Shown: positions 11,471 through 23,768 of the stretch, piece by piece
How the letters are laid out: each line of letters begins with the position of its first letter
How positions within the stretch are numbered: the first letter of the stretch is position 1
Source: Chrysomallon squamiferum
Lineage: Eukaryota > Mollusca > Gastropoda > Neomphalida > Peltospiridae
DNA: 64,000 bases
Assembly (NCBI GenBank): GCA_012295275.1
Contig: CM022672.1
Location: forward strand, 25,894,430-25,958,429
Direction: 5' to 3'
Program-made: the position numbers and the translations under genes
The notes under the pieces: generated by a model
Told to the model about the DNA's origin: nothing
Database searches by the model: none
The model's input: the letters and a program-made list of their open reading frames with translations, nothing else

Positions 11471-13331
11471 GCACATTAATTTGCTCCTACTGGGAATCCT
11501 ATCATCTGCTCCTAATTTGACACAGGGACTTAATCTATTGGGAGTAAAAATGTCAGTAACCCTGACTTTCCTTTGCAACTTATTTTTTTGTTTGCCCATA
11601 CTTCCTAACACGATTATGTCAAAATCTTTCCCAGCCCAACGACTCAAAAAGCACAATGATTTGCCTTCCAACCCTTTCATCCAAATATCAAAGTTCACAT
11701 ATTATATAAAACATTATAAATTCATCACGGTAATATCTACAACAAGTGTCTGTGACATTAAAAAACTCTCTTTATAACTTAACTTTTATCTTTGAAACCA
11801 TCACAGAAATGTGCATTGCTGCATTAAGAGAGAAACTGACCTTGCTGGTGACCTGTCACGCATGACTGAGTGTCTTAAACCATATGTGATCTGTACATTA
11901 AGTCATATTACACAGTTCTCACAGAAAACTTTCAGGTCAACAGAAGCAGGTCAAAGAGTCTATGACAGCCATTGTTCCCACGATGCACACAAATGTTTCA
12001 CATCAGAACAGAAATTTCTTCAGTGTCAGCTCGTGTCTTGTGATCTCTTACAAAGATCTCCCACTCTCCTCTTTCACATGCTTGTGTTGACATGTAAAAC
12101 TATAAAATGTAGTCTCAAGATAATTATACATTACATTATATATTTGTTACAATACATGCTCTTTTATAAAGACACATGTAATTTTGTTTAAAATATAAAT
12201 GGAAGAATTTCAAAGATTTAAAAGTACATTTAACAACTATTATTTGGTGTCAAGGACAAAGTTTTCATTGCATGTATATTGCATCAGTGATTCTCAACCT
12301 GGGAAGTAGTGCCTCCTTGTGGCACAATATAGTAAAATGTGTATAATATATAAATAATTCATCACACTTCTAATGTGCATTCTAGTGCACAATTTTATAT
12401 ATGTATGTTTATTTCTAAAATTTATGTCTTCCTTACATGTTTATTTCCAAACTGATTTCCATATTTTAATTTTATTATAGAATAGTCCTATATTAAAACA
12501 TTGTATTTAAATTATTTAGATTGATAGGAAAGATATAGAAAAAAATAGTCAACATAGTGCACTGAATCAAGTATTAGATTATAAACCAGTTTTCATTCAG
12601 TAAACAGTCAGTAAATATATGCATACTGAATTAATGCATAATTTTATATACTTATTTTATGTGCATCAGTACACATACATTTGTAGATGATAACATCTTA
12701 TACAAAACAGTGTGAATTGTAAAATGAATTTTATGAGTTATTATATATGTATTCATGTCATTACGTATCTACTGCATGTCTCTGTGTATTTGTCAGTGGT
12801 GTGTATGTAAATGTCTGTATGAATGTGTTCAGTAAAAAATGAAAATTTCAATATTTAAAAAAAAAAATGTATGATGCTGTGTACAAAAATATTCATTGTT
12901 ATACTAGAATTTACAGACAAATCTAAAATTATATAAAATGAAAAAAAGATAAATAAAAGAATAACAAATTATCACTAACAAAATTTGTCATACTAACTTT
13001 TCAGCAGATATCAAATTGAAAGTTGTTATTATATATAAAATATTCCTTACCTGTGACATATGAACGTTATTATACGTTAAATCATAAACCTTTTTCTCAG
13101 TTCTTCAAACTGTCTTTATATAAAAATAATCTTTACTGAGTAGACAGTCAGACAATAGTCCATGTACTGAATAAAAAACTCACATGCATTTAAAAGAAAC
13201 ATGAACTATTTCTCTATTGATTCTGCAAATTAAACAACTTACATTTTAACCATACATACATGCAGCTCTTACCAGCAAGATGTTGCACTGATCTGCAGCA
13301 ATGATGACAATACCAAATGTGACCTAACAAT
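11471..13331. other. Non-coding stretch with one 126-codon chance-like frame
   Basis: A frame at 11811-12191 (plus) is open for 126 codons without simple repeats. It begins with GTG rather than ATG, has no domain I recognise and sits in CpG-poor AT-rich DNA. I treat it as chance. The rest shows only short A/T tracts. Confidence 0.5.
12285..12340 (+). mobile_element. hAT-type terminal fragment
   Basis: CAGTGATTCTCAACCTGGGA closely resembles the widely known hAT (Charlie-type) terminus CAGTGGTTCTCAACC. No matching inverted right end was found within about 1.3 kb, so this is a truncated relic. The identification rests on the terminus alone. Confidence 0.45.
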
Positions 13332-13382
13332 GGATGATGGTGATGGTGATGAAGATGATGATGATGAATATGATGATGATGC
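13332..13382. repeat. (GAT)n imperfect microsatellite
   Basis: GATGGT/GATGAT units. The His-rich minus-strand frame over it is a translation artefact. Confidence 0.95.
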
Positions 13383-14433
13383 CTGTACTGACTTTTTTTT
13401 TTTTTTTTCAGAGAGCAAGCTAAAAGCTGTCCAACATAAATAGCAAAGTGCCAAACACTGCACAAGTTGACGGAAAAAAACAAAATGTCTGTCAACACTG
13501 GCTGGGCAAATATTATCTCTGGGTGTTAGAACATTTCTTTCTATTGATTCCAGTTAACACTCTGTTTAATTGTTGAGTATCTATAGGCCTGCCACATAGA
13601 CAAAACAACAAAAGACTTTAAATGCAAAGTAGAAGTGCGGGTTTATACTGCAGCAAAATATAAAAAAAAGTTTAAAAAACTGGTAATATAACTTTACGAA
13701 TGATTAGATTTTCAAACCTTTCAGGTTTAAGTTGGTTTAATAATTTGGAGCATAATAATGGATTATAAGTGAAATAAATCAAGTGAAAAAAACAACTGGA
13801 TAAATATGTTATTTATAATGAAATACTGAATTATATTAAGAGTAAAAAAAAAAAAAAAAGTTTTAATTAAGTTATTTATAAGGAAATAAAACACGGAAAT
13901 TTATAGTAAATGGAAAAACAAATGAAAAAAAAAAAATTCTGACAAGTAATTTATGTACATATTAAGTAAAAAAACATTTCCATTAAAGACTTTTTTCAGT
14001 ATATTATTCTAAATGAAATATTAATACATGTTTGTCAAAAAACCAACAACAACAAAACAAACAAACAAACAAAAAAATAAAATAAAATAAAATAAAATAA
14101 AAAATAAAATAAAATAAAATAAAATAACCCCCAAAATTCTTAGCAAATTTAATACAGTATAATGAAAACTTTATTACAATGGAAATAATAATAAAAATAA
14201 TTAGCAAAAAAGTCCAGGAAATTTGACATTTTGTTTAATTTATATTCAAGTATGAATAATTTTACATATTTTACACAGTTGACTTTAACTTAACTTGTAA
14301 TTAAACTTTTATTTAAGATTTGAGTACAACTTTTAAGAAAAAAATGTTGCTACATTTTGAAAATAAACTTTGATTATCGCAGAGTAAAATAAAATAAATA
14401 TCAGTAAAGCAAAATGAATATATAAGTGAATAT

Positions 14434-14470
<37 letters not shown>

Positions 14471-15041
14471 ATTAATAGGATTTTTGGTCTAAGCATTTCT
14501 TAATTTGGCAAAGGTTCAAGAAGCTTAGGACTCAAAAACAAATGTTAGGACTTGAATAATTCTGTTATTGTAACACATACTGTACCAACAGCCACTCAGA
14601 CACACACACAGTCATACAGACACACACACAGTCATACAGACACTCACTCTGACACTAGTGAGATGTATTTAACTCTTGTTTGCTAAAATGTATTTACTTT
14701 CACCTAACTGATAACAACTGTGATCCAAATACCTGAATTACTGTCTACCTTGTATCAGCTGTTTAACACCTCAGTGTTATGTTCGTTTAGCTAATCCACT
14801 CACCTGTTCAGGTACTGGGTAGACATAATGAGATGTACACAAAGAGAAGTGGTTGAGTTACTACTTAATTAAACAGAGAAAAAAAAAAAAAAAAAAAAAT
14901 GTTGACACAGTAGAGGGGTTTGTAGATAAAAATATAATTAGACTAAATTCGAAAATGGATTAAAAATATGTAATAGGAAGAGTGAAATTTAAAAACTGAT
15001 CAGTTATACATGCCTCTCCAAAATTTATACTCAGTGTTATG

Positions 15042-15043
<2 letters not shown>
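13383..15043. other. AT-rich non-coding stretch with homopolymers
   Basis: It holds (AAAC)n then (AAAAT)n at 14042-14128, a 29-base A run at 14440-14468 and a 20-base A run at about 14880-14899. Two copies of a CAGACACACACACAGTCATA phrase lie at 14597-14640. No exon recognised; a donor-like CAG/GTGAGT exists on the minus strand near 14811 but without a convincing exon. Confidence 0.5.

Positions 15044-15097
<54 letters not shown>
15044..15097. repeat. (GT)n microsatellite
   Basis: About 27 perfect TG units. Confidence 0.98.
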
Positions 15098-15101
<4 letters not shown>

Positions 15102-15508
15102 TGTTATGTATGTGTCAATAGGAGAAAGACAAAGGGAGAGAGGGATATACACTTTTTAAATTAGTCAACTTTAATAATATTTACCATTCTGTGTTTGTAT
15201 CTGTGCATCTATCCCTCCATATACATACCTATTTATTAATCCATCTATGCACATACATAATATATATATATATATAAGCTAACATGTAAAATTATGAAGA
15301 CATCTGAGAGATCTCGGTGTGGTAATGGTGAACCAGTCTGTGTTTTACTTGTAACAAATATGTGTCAACAGAAAACCTTGCCAAAACACACACACAGCAA
15401 CATAACACACACAGACTGTTCAAACAGCACGTCCTTCATTCAAGTCACACTGCTGTAATAAGTACACTCACAGAATACAGCTAGAGTTAGGAGATCAGAG
15501 ATAACAGT

Positions 15509-15511
<3 letters not shown>

Positions 15512-15572
<61 letters not shown>

Positions 15573-15598
15573 CAGAGAGAGAGAGAGAGAAAGAGAGA
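15512..15598. repeat. (GA)n microsatellite, interrupted
   Basis: About 40 GA units with AAAGAGACAG interruptions near the right end. Confidence 0.97.
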
Positions 15599-16340
15599 AT
15601 GTATTTATCTGATATAAAGAGTTAGGTTTTTAAAAATCTACCTCCGTAGTGCATTAGAAGGTTTTTTTAACAAGTACCATCTATGAGAGATATATGTGCC
15701 ATACATTCACCATCACTGACAGGCCTATAGAATCACAACTGAACAGTATAACTTAAACTTCTTAATAATCCTTCACACCCAGTAACATCATAAATCCTCA
15801 GGTAGGTATGGAATAAAAGAAGTTACTAACACATTTCATAGGTGAACGTCAACTACAAAAATATACATAACCTTATCTCCTCCCACAAGAATAAACCTTT
15901 TGACTGTCAGATAAATAAAACTTGATCTTCAGTTATCAGTAGATATCACCCTGTTTACATATCTCTTGAATCTCTCAGTGTCTGTCTGTCACTGTTATAC
16001 ATACATGGCTATATTTTATATTAAATAAATTTATATAGCCTCACAATTCAAACACTTCTGTTACAGACTTGACCCCTGCCTCTGTTATAGACTGTTACTC
16101 TCTTTCACATTTGTTAAGTTGTTTATATCCCTGTCATTCTGTGTAATTATGAAGTAAACACAACTCCATGCTTACAAGGCATACCGAGGTAATATATAAG
16201 ATTATGGTCATACTTTTGTAAACATGTTTTGTTGCCTGCCGTATTACATAATTTGACTGTTGTTACATTTGTATGTCTGATAGACGTTTACAGTGTTTGA
16301 GTTAGAAGTGTAAAAAGTTGAGACATAAATGGCTAATAAA

Positions 16341-16378
<38 letters not shown>

Positions 16379-17247
16379 TTGTTGCAAGTATTAATGTAGT
16401 GAAGTGAAATTTAAAGAATGTGGAGTATATAAAAGTTTTTAAATTACTGTTGAAATTTTCTGTTATATACTTCTTGGAAAATATACACCTACACATACAT
16501 ATAGCTAGGCACACACGCATATACAGAGAAACATAAATACATACTCACATACATACCTGTAGAAAAACACAAAATCACGCATTTCCTATTAACAAGTTAA
16601 CATATCCTTACCTTTCAAGCACATACATCATGGGTCTGTCCTCTGGCTATGGTAACAGCCACAACAACGCACTATGATCCAGTACTATCAGCTTTCTGTG
16701 TATGCAGAGCTGACTATGACAATAACTGTTGTCACTCTGAATACAGTTAACAGGTTCACCAGTTTTAGTAAATATCTATTCTCTGGCCAAATTGGTTTTC
16801 ATCACGCAAACAGTTTCCCTAACTGTTAACAGGGTCAGCTCAATTACATATGAAGTCCAAAGACAGGTGGTTTGTTGTGTAAAAGACTCACACACTTATA
16901 CTGGACTGTACCATCACAGGTATATGATATATTGTTATATTACATATGTGTTATAACTTAAGCAGTAAAAGTTAATCTGTGTGTGATGTAATGAAAGGCT
17001 AATTAAGGTTAATGACATAACAGAACATAATTATATTGTAAAATCAAGTAATGTTTTTTGTTTTTTTGTTTTTAAATATTGTTATAATTAACCTATATTT
17101 TTTATGTTTATAAATTTTTGAAGAAATAATTGTGAATGTATGTGTCTGTGTGTTTGAATGGATACATATATACCCACTGGAAGTTTATATTCAAAATTCA
17201 GATATATATAGCATCTTTAATAACAGCCTTCATTGTGCATATAAAAC
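15599..17247. other. Non-coding stretch
   Basis: A (TA)n tract lies at 16344-16372. A donor-like GAAAG/GTAAGG occurs on the minus strand at about 16613, preceded by a short frame (PEDRPMMYVLER), but there is no convincing acceptor or conservation signal. CpG remains rare. Confidence 0.45.
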
Positions 17248-17264
17248 AGAGAGAGAGAGAGATA

Positions 17265-17331
<67 letters not shown>
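17248..17331. repeat. Compound (GA)n-(GT)n-(GA)n microsatellite
   Basis: Three adjacent blocks, the last about 25 GA units. Layout resembles 6471-6558. Confidence 0.97.
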
Positions 17332-17333
<2 letters not shown>

Positions 17334-18396
17334 ACTAAAATTCAGTAAATTTTATCATGATCTTCTTTGGTTTATTTCACATTATTTTAGATATTGAACC
17401 ATTAATAAATATCATTTAAAGATTTTTCACCCATTATTTATCACATACCAACCTTCAGGTGTGAAATGTGCTTACCTTTTTGTTTGAGCCAGAGACAGGA
17501 CAATGTTTACTGTACAGAACAAACACAGACATCCTTTCTGTCAAACAATCAGCTTATCTCACTTGTCACTGGTAGACAGGCTTAACACATCCTAATTCAG
17601 TTTGTTTTTAATCTTAACAACAAAATTTACAATTATCTGATAGAGTTATTATTAATAATAATAAAAAAAAAAAAAAAAAAAATTAATGTTTAAATTTTTA
17701 TTTATTTAATTATTATTATTATTATTATTATTATTATTTTAATTTATTTATTTATTTGTTTTATTTTTTATTTTTTTGAACCTTGCTATTAGTTAACACT
17801 GTCAAATTTAAAAATGATTGATGTTTACAAAATCTGATGACTAACTTTCACATAAACTTCTCTTTAACTATGTAAGTATTTGTCTGTATATACAGCATAT
17901 GTTTTTGACTGTGTGTACATGTATCTGTCCATATGTGTGTTTGTATGTAGCTATGTATGTATGTGTGGATGTGTGGATGTGATCATGTCTGTATCTGTCA
18001 GTCTGCATTAAGAAATATGTACAGATTCTAAACAAGCAGTATTCATTCATTCATTTTATGCTATTGTTTTTCCAACACCTACGACAATGAATAAAATCCC
18101 CAGCTAAACACATGAATGGCTGGTTCTAATAGAAACATGATAGTCCTTTAATTGTTTGTTACTGAAATTTAATCCAAAATATACCATTTAGTTTGAGATC
18201 AAGTCATTAGCTGTAATATTAACCACATAGTTATTTTTTATTATTATTACTATTATTCTTATTCTTCTTCTTCTTCTTCTTCTTATTATTATTTTATCAC
18301 ACAAATGACTGAATGTAGACATTAAACCAATATACATTACAGTTACAAATACGAGTAAATGAAACATATTAATTTGTGCTATGCTTATTTGACAAC
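17332..18396. other. Non-coding stretch with A/T and trinucleotide tracts
   Basis: It includes an A run and an (ATT)n/(ATTT)n block at 17660-17775, a TGTA-rich block near 17900-17985 and (CTT)n/(ATT)n at 18239-18296. No gene signal. Confidence 0.5.
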
Positions 18397-18622
18397 TGAC
18401 CAAATTTTGAAACAAAGCAGCAATATAAACCATACAGACATATTAAAATGTTTGCTATAATTATTTCAATATGACCAAATTTTGAAACAAAGCAGTAATA
18501 TAAACCAGATACACATATTAAAATGTTTGCTATAATTATTTCAATATGACCAAATTTTGAAACAAAGCAGTAATATAAACCAGATACACATATTAAAATT
18601 TTTGCTATAATTATTTCACACT
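18397..18622. repeat. 75-bp minisatellite, three copies
   Basis: TGACCAAATTTTGAAACAAA recurs at 18398, 18472 and 18547 (spacing 74 and 75). The last two units are almost identical. Because 75 is a multiple of three, the minus-strand frame stays open and reads as three 25-residue hydrophobic repeats (IIIANILICVSGLYYCFVSK). I think the open frame is a by-product of the period. Confidence 0.9.
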
Positions 18623-19794
18623 TGACCAAGATTTGAACCTAAGTGTGACAGATCTTCACACTGTGCTGAAGTCTGAAATGGAAGAGTAGCTACTTGAGAC
18701 AAGATGATTATTCTGATAAGGATTTTGAATCAGAACAAATGGTATCAGATTTACACCACCGATCTGTGTTGTCAAGGCTACAAATTATCTGAGAGAATCT
18801 TCAAAGCTCTGTGACAGAACAAATAGACTGTTTCTGTTCACAAGTGTTTACCTAATTTACAATCAGCCAATCAGAAACAGGATTACAGACAGTGACATGT
18901 CAGTGAAACAATGATTGTGATTGAATCAATAGAAATGGTCAAATTGCTTAAGTGAAATAAATGATTAGTTGAACAGAAATAATAGAGTTAAGAACAGTGT
19001 GTCTGAGAGAGACAGAGTGACAGACAGGACAGAGAGAGAGAGAGACAGAGAGAGACAGTAGACAGAAAGAGAGGATGTGAGACAGGAAAAAATGAGAAAA
19101 AGAGACAGAAAACGGAAAAAGAGTAATAGTAACAGAAAAACTTACACACAAAAGAAAACAGTGTGTGTGAGAAACAGTGAAAAAAAAGAAAACAACTAAA
19201 AATAGAGAGAGTGACAGACAACAGAAAAACAAAGAGCAATAGATAAACCAGTAAGTAGAAAGATAAATGGATAGACAGACACAAAGACAAACAGACAGAC
19301 AGAGAGATATTGAAAATATTGATTATCAGCAGCTGCTGTATTAATAAAAATACTGTATAAACACAATAAAAAAAATTGCACATGAAGCAAAATTAAAAAT
19401 TATTTGTTTTTAATAATGTTTTATGAGTACTGATAATGTTAACTATGGCCAGAAGCATAAGGAAATGAATTCATTATAAAAACATTTAAAACAGAAAATG
19501 TGTGATGTATAATGTAGTTATATTTTCTGTAGATTTCATTAAATCTTTGCAAAATGATGTTACATATAGAAAACTGACTCGATTTTGTAAATTTCAAATT
19601 CAGATTTATTACTTAATATTATTAATGTAAGAATCAGCCTTTTTTTAAGTGCAATATATTTTACTTATTCAAGTGATATAAATATAAAATTATGCTTAGA
19701 AAAAATTTAATAAATTTTTTTTAATTACGTGTCACAAATATGATTTTCTACTAACACTGTGTCTAACTTGGAAATTAGCAATGAATGATATTTT
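18623..19794. other. Non-coding stretch with a purine-rich block
   Basis: 19002-19311 is a purine-rich GA/ACAG/AGAC low-complexity block, responsible for Ser/Leu/Phe-rich minus-strand frames. GATTTGAACCTAAGTG near 18632 resembles a reversed tRNA B box, possibly the end of an old SINE. Confidence 0.5.
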
Positions 19795-19905
19795 AAAGCA
19801 CCTTCCTGCTGATAGGAATACATGAACCTCCACCTTTTGAAAATCTAATTATGGAGTTGTGGCTTGACATGATAAAATAACCCAGTAGGGGACACGCCTT
19901 TGAAA
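19795..19905. repeat. Old SINE-like fragment (copy 3)
   Basis: AGCACCTTCCTGCTGATAGG is followed by TTATGGAGTTGTGGCTTGAC, ATAAAATAACCCAGTAGGGG. The order matches the copies at 6907 and 25886 and the remembered SINE core ending in AGCCCAATGGG. Confidence 0.45.
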
Positions 19906-20637
19906 AACACACAGTTTGCACATTACAACAGAGTTACTGCATACTTCAGTAAATCAGTTCATGTGATAGGGGTAAAAAAATTTTTTTAAAAAATACTTAA
20001 TCCCTCATTAAAGAGAGCCAAGCCCAGTTATACTTGACTGGCATCAGACACGATTCTGTGCTAAAGTCACTTGCTATCAATCAAACATTTCCTGTCAATA
20101 TTAATCATACAGCCTAAAGCAAAACACTGTACAAGGTTTTCATCTAGGGGATTCCCCTAACAGTTAATATATTTCAGTACTTAGCAAGTGTCAGAATGCC
20201 ACTCTGACATAAAGTACTGGCCTGAGACATGACAGGATCGGGGATCAGTCCTCCTCAGTGATCCTGTTGAATTGTTTCTTTCTTTTCCTGTCAGTAAGTG
20301 ATTGGTACGAACTGTCTTAAGAAAATGTGTATATTATTAACAGATACCTAGCTGCTAATCATAAAAGAATAGCCACTGTTTGGTTACAGCATGTTTCCTC
20401 TCTTATTACCTGTATGGTGTCACCATATTTATATACTATATATATTTCAGTAAATGAAAAAAATATTTTTCTTCAGCATATAAAATTTCTATAACAATTT
20501 TGATGATGAAATGGTTAAATTACCTTTCTCAAAGCTGGGATCATATCTTAGGAATAGAATGTAAGTGAACGACTATTCCACTGTTTATCAACTCAACAAC
20601 TGATTTTAAGTAGAAAACAAATGTTTGCTCTTTGATA

Positions 20638-20819
20638 CTGGGCCATCTTAACAGCGTTACAGACCAACAGGCAAAGCAACACACTGGGGCCCTTACACAC
20701 ACAACCACGAAAGATGTATTAACAATGACCCCATTGCACACAGGGATTTTAATGGGCCCATTGACCGAAGGGGTTCCCAGGACAATTGTTCAATGTGCCT
20801 GTGCCTCAAAACAGCCCTG
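20638..20819. mobile_element. hAT-like MITE, 182 bp
   Basis: The left end is CTGGGCCATCTTAAC and the right end, read inward, is CAGGGCTGTTTTGAG, an imperfect terminal inverted repeat (10 of 14). The style (GGGCC plus AACAGGCAAAGCA and GGGGCCC inside) matches the common CAGGGCCGGATTAA-type hAT MITEs as I recall them. Flanking octamers CTTTGATA and GTGTGATG agree at 5 of 8, compatible with a decayed 8-bp target duplication. It has no coding capacity; short frames through it are not genes. Confidence 0.6.
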
Positions 20820-20926
20820 GTGTGATGATAACATGAGAGAACTAACCTACCACTGAAACAGTGTGAGTTATACTAGCAGCACCACAGTGCATACCATGAT
20901 AACTTGTTCAGCTATATATTAATTAA

Positions 20927-21116
20927 CCCTTTCACTGCATAGTAAAAAATAGTAGTCCACTGCTGCCCCAGGATTGGTACAGAGTTTGGGAGTCTCTGGG
21001 GATGTGTCCACTTCTTGCACCATAATCAGAACGTTTTTTTAATGCCTTGGGGTTAAATCTGCTTTTGATGGTAATAAAATTATGAATGGATACATCTGCT
21101 GACTTCAAGGAAAGGG
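20927..21116. mobile_element. piggyBac-like MITE, 190 bp, with TTAA flanks
   Basis: TTAA at 20923-20926 is followed by CCCTTTCACTGC. The other end is GGAAAGGG followed by TTAA at 21117-21120. The termini are inverted (CCCTTTC exact, then partial). TTAA duplication and CCYT-type ends are the hallmark of piggyBac-family elements. It has no transposase, so it would have been mobilised in trans. Confidence 0.75.
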
Positions 21117-21120
21117 TTAA

Positions 21121-23191
21121 AACACATGGTTCTTATTTTTTAGCTGTATTTTCACTTTGACAGTGTCGCAGGTCACACACTCAGGTTTTATCTTGTTAAT
21201 TGGTCCAAATTTAACATGAAACCAGAGATACACTATCTGTTGTAATAAAAAAGAAAAACAATTAAATATCAGGTTTCTACACAAGAGAAGTTCGTTACTG
21301 AATTCTCAAAATAAATATAATCTTTTCTTAATCAGCAGTGAAAAAAGAAATAACAGGCTTTTTATTTTTTATTTGTACATGTATTTTGCATGTTTGTACA
21401 TGTATTTTGAATGTTTGTGTTGAAAAGATTAAATTTTTTGTGTGTGAGCTGCTTTGATCTTGATATTACATAAAATATATTATTTCACTGACACAAAAAG
21501 ATAAAGTTTAGAGAGAATAAATTTCATGGTTCTGACAAAAATTAATAACCATGAACATTGCTAGTAAATAATTATTTACATTTATAAAAAAAAGCAAGAA
21601 AATGCAGTAATACTAGACAAGTTTATTTAGCATCTCAACATGCTGATATTTCATCTGAATCATTTCATTTCTAATCATACCACTAGAGAAGAAACCTGAA
21701 CATTATAACCATGGGCTACTCTTTTTAATTAGCAACTGAGATTCCTTTGCCATAGTAAAGAACATAATTATCATGACCTCTGATCATACACAATCAAAAA
21801 GGCTATGGCTGGTATGGGAAAAAAACCTGTACAATATACTGATAAGAATTGATCCAACAAAACCCTGTTCACCAGTCTATTTTCCATTGGCATTAGTTCA
21901 AGTCAGCACTCAATTCACTAAACTGTTTACAAGTATGTCTGTATCATTGTTACCACCTTTCATTTCAGACAAGTCACAAAGATCTGAAGAAGAGAAGAAG
22001 GGTTTAAGAATTACAGTAAATGTGGGAAATAGAAAGGTGATTACTGTGATATATGGTATATCTGTATATATCTGTACTTATCAGTATGTGCATACATATC
22101 AGTATAAACAATAAACCACACACATACACACATAGTTCATGCAGGTCTGTAGGCACACATACACACACAGTTATACAAACACATACAGATTATACATCAA
22201 AATATATAGGTATATAAGCTAATATATTTTCACACACACACAAAAGCATAAGAACTAAACATAGACACATATACTTATTCAGTACATGGGTATACATATC
22301 TATACATACAGACAGGTACACAATATATACACAGACACATATGTAGAAACATACCTAGACACATCTTTCACAGATACATACACATGTTCTTTATGAAACA
22401 GACAGAGACACACATTAAATACCTGTACTTACACACCTTGGTGACTTTATAAACAAGCTGAGCCTGTGATGTACTTCACTATTTCCTGTATTAACCTGAA
22501 CACACAGAGCTATCTCTGTCACAGCACATCTTACACTGATGGTCTACATTTATGTGTTAAGCAACTCGTCACTAATACTGCTTCAGGCTTTCTTAGCTCA
22601 GACAGATTTCATGTAGATATGTGCTTTATCTCTTAAAGAAAATCACATGCAGAATACAGCTATTACATATATATCTGACTGGTGTATGTTAAATATACTA
22701 ATACACTTACTCACACAGGCACAAACACTCACACAAACATACACAAACACTCACACATGTACAGAAGCACACACTAACACACAGACACTATGTTTCTTTT
22801 ATTTAACATAGTTTAACATGAGAATACTCTGTATATGTTACTGTAACAATAAGTGTTAGAAAATAAAAATAAAAGGTTTTCTTTGAAACATATATAATTA
22901 TATCTCTATATAATTCCCACAGATTGTGATGGAAAATAGTGACACAGATATACTTGTAGCTGTTCTATCTACCTATCTATCTGTCTGTCTATCTATCCGT
23001 ATAACTACAGTCTGCAATTAAACTGTCATATTAACAAAAGCCAGAGTTTTTCATTTCACAAAGTACACAAGATACATATTTGGATGCATCTTCAAACAGA
23101 ATGTGAACAAAAACTGAATCCCACTCTAGAGTAAATGACTTTATGGAAGACACAAATAAAACATTAGATGTTTTGTTAAAGTTTGAAGTCA
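21121..23191. other. AT- and CA-rich non-coding stretch
   Basis: 21380-21415 has a small TTTGTACATGTATTTTG duplication. 22100-22800 is dispersed ACACATA-rich low-complexity DNA. A short (CTAT)n tract is near 22966-22997. A 113-codon frame at 21773-22114 starts in ordinary sequence and ends in TATC/TATG-rich DNA; I see no family and do not call it. Confidence 0.5.
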
Positions 23192-23385
23192 GATGTTGTG
23201 TTAAAATAAAACAGTACAGAGATGTTGTGTTAAAATAAAACAGTACAGGGATGTTGTGTTAAAATAAAACAGTACAGAGATGTTGTGTTAAAATAAAACA
23301 GTACAGAGATGTTGTGTTAAAATAAAACAGTACAGGGATGTTGTGTTAATATAAAACAGTACAGAGATGTTGTGTTAAAATTACT
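23192..23385. repeat. 29-bp minisatellite, about 6-7 copies
   Basis: The unit is GATGTTGTGTTAAAATAAAA followed by CAGTACAGA. Copies differ by one or two bases, so the array is young. Confidence 0.93.
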
Positions 23386-23387
23386 TT

Positions 23388-23768
23388 AGTGATGAGATGT
23401 TACGTTACAGTGATGAGCTGAAAAAACAGTTCTCTGTGATGCAGCTGAGATGTCATGTTACAGTGATGAGCTGTAAAAAACATGATGGTGACAGTTCTCT
23501 GTGATGCAGCTGAAATGTCATGTTACAGTGATGAGCTGTAAAAAACATGGTGGTGACAGTTCTCTGTGATGCAGCTGAGATGTCACTTTACAGTGATGAG
23601 CTGTAAAAAACAGTTCTCTGTGATGCAGCTGAGATGTCATGTTACAGTGATGAGCTGTAAAAAACATGATGGTGACAGTTCTCTGTGATGCAGCTGAGAT
23701 GTCATGTTACAGTGATGAGCTGTAAAAAACATGATGGTGACAGTTCTCTGTGATGCAGCTGAGATGTG
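23388..23768. repeat. 65-bp minisatellite, about 6 copies with an 11-bp indel
   Basis: The unit is GATGAGCTGTAAAAAACATG, ATGGTGACAGTTCTCTGTGA, TGCAGCTGAGATGTCATG and a TTACAGT end. Some copies lack the CATGATGGTGA part. It abuts the 29-bp array directly. The boundary keeps the GATGTT/GAGATGT phrase, hinting that one array seeded the other. Confidence 0.93.

Noticed and set aside
11811-12191. 126-codon plus-strand frame
   Set aside because: It starts with GTG, has no recognised domain, normal AT-rich base use and depleted CpG. A frame this long is plausible by chance in 64 kb.
13050-17480. Several donor-like CAG/GTAAG sites on the minus strand (about 13053, 14811, 16613, 17477)
   Set aside because: CAGGTAA-type motifs are common on both strands here, and none has a matching acceptor and coding or conserved exon.
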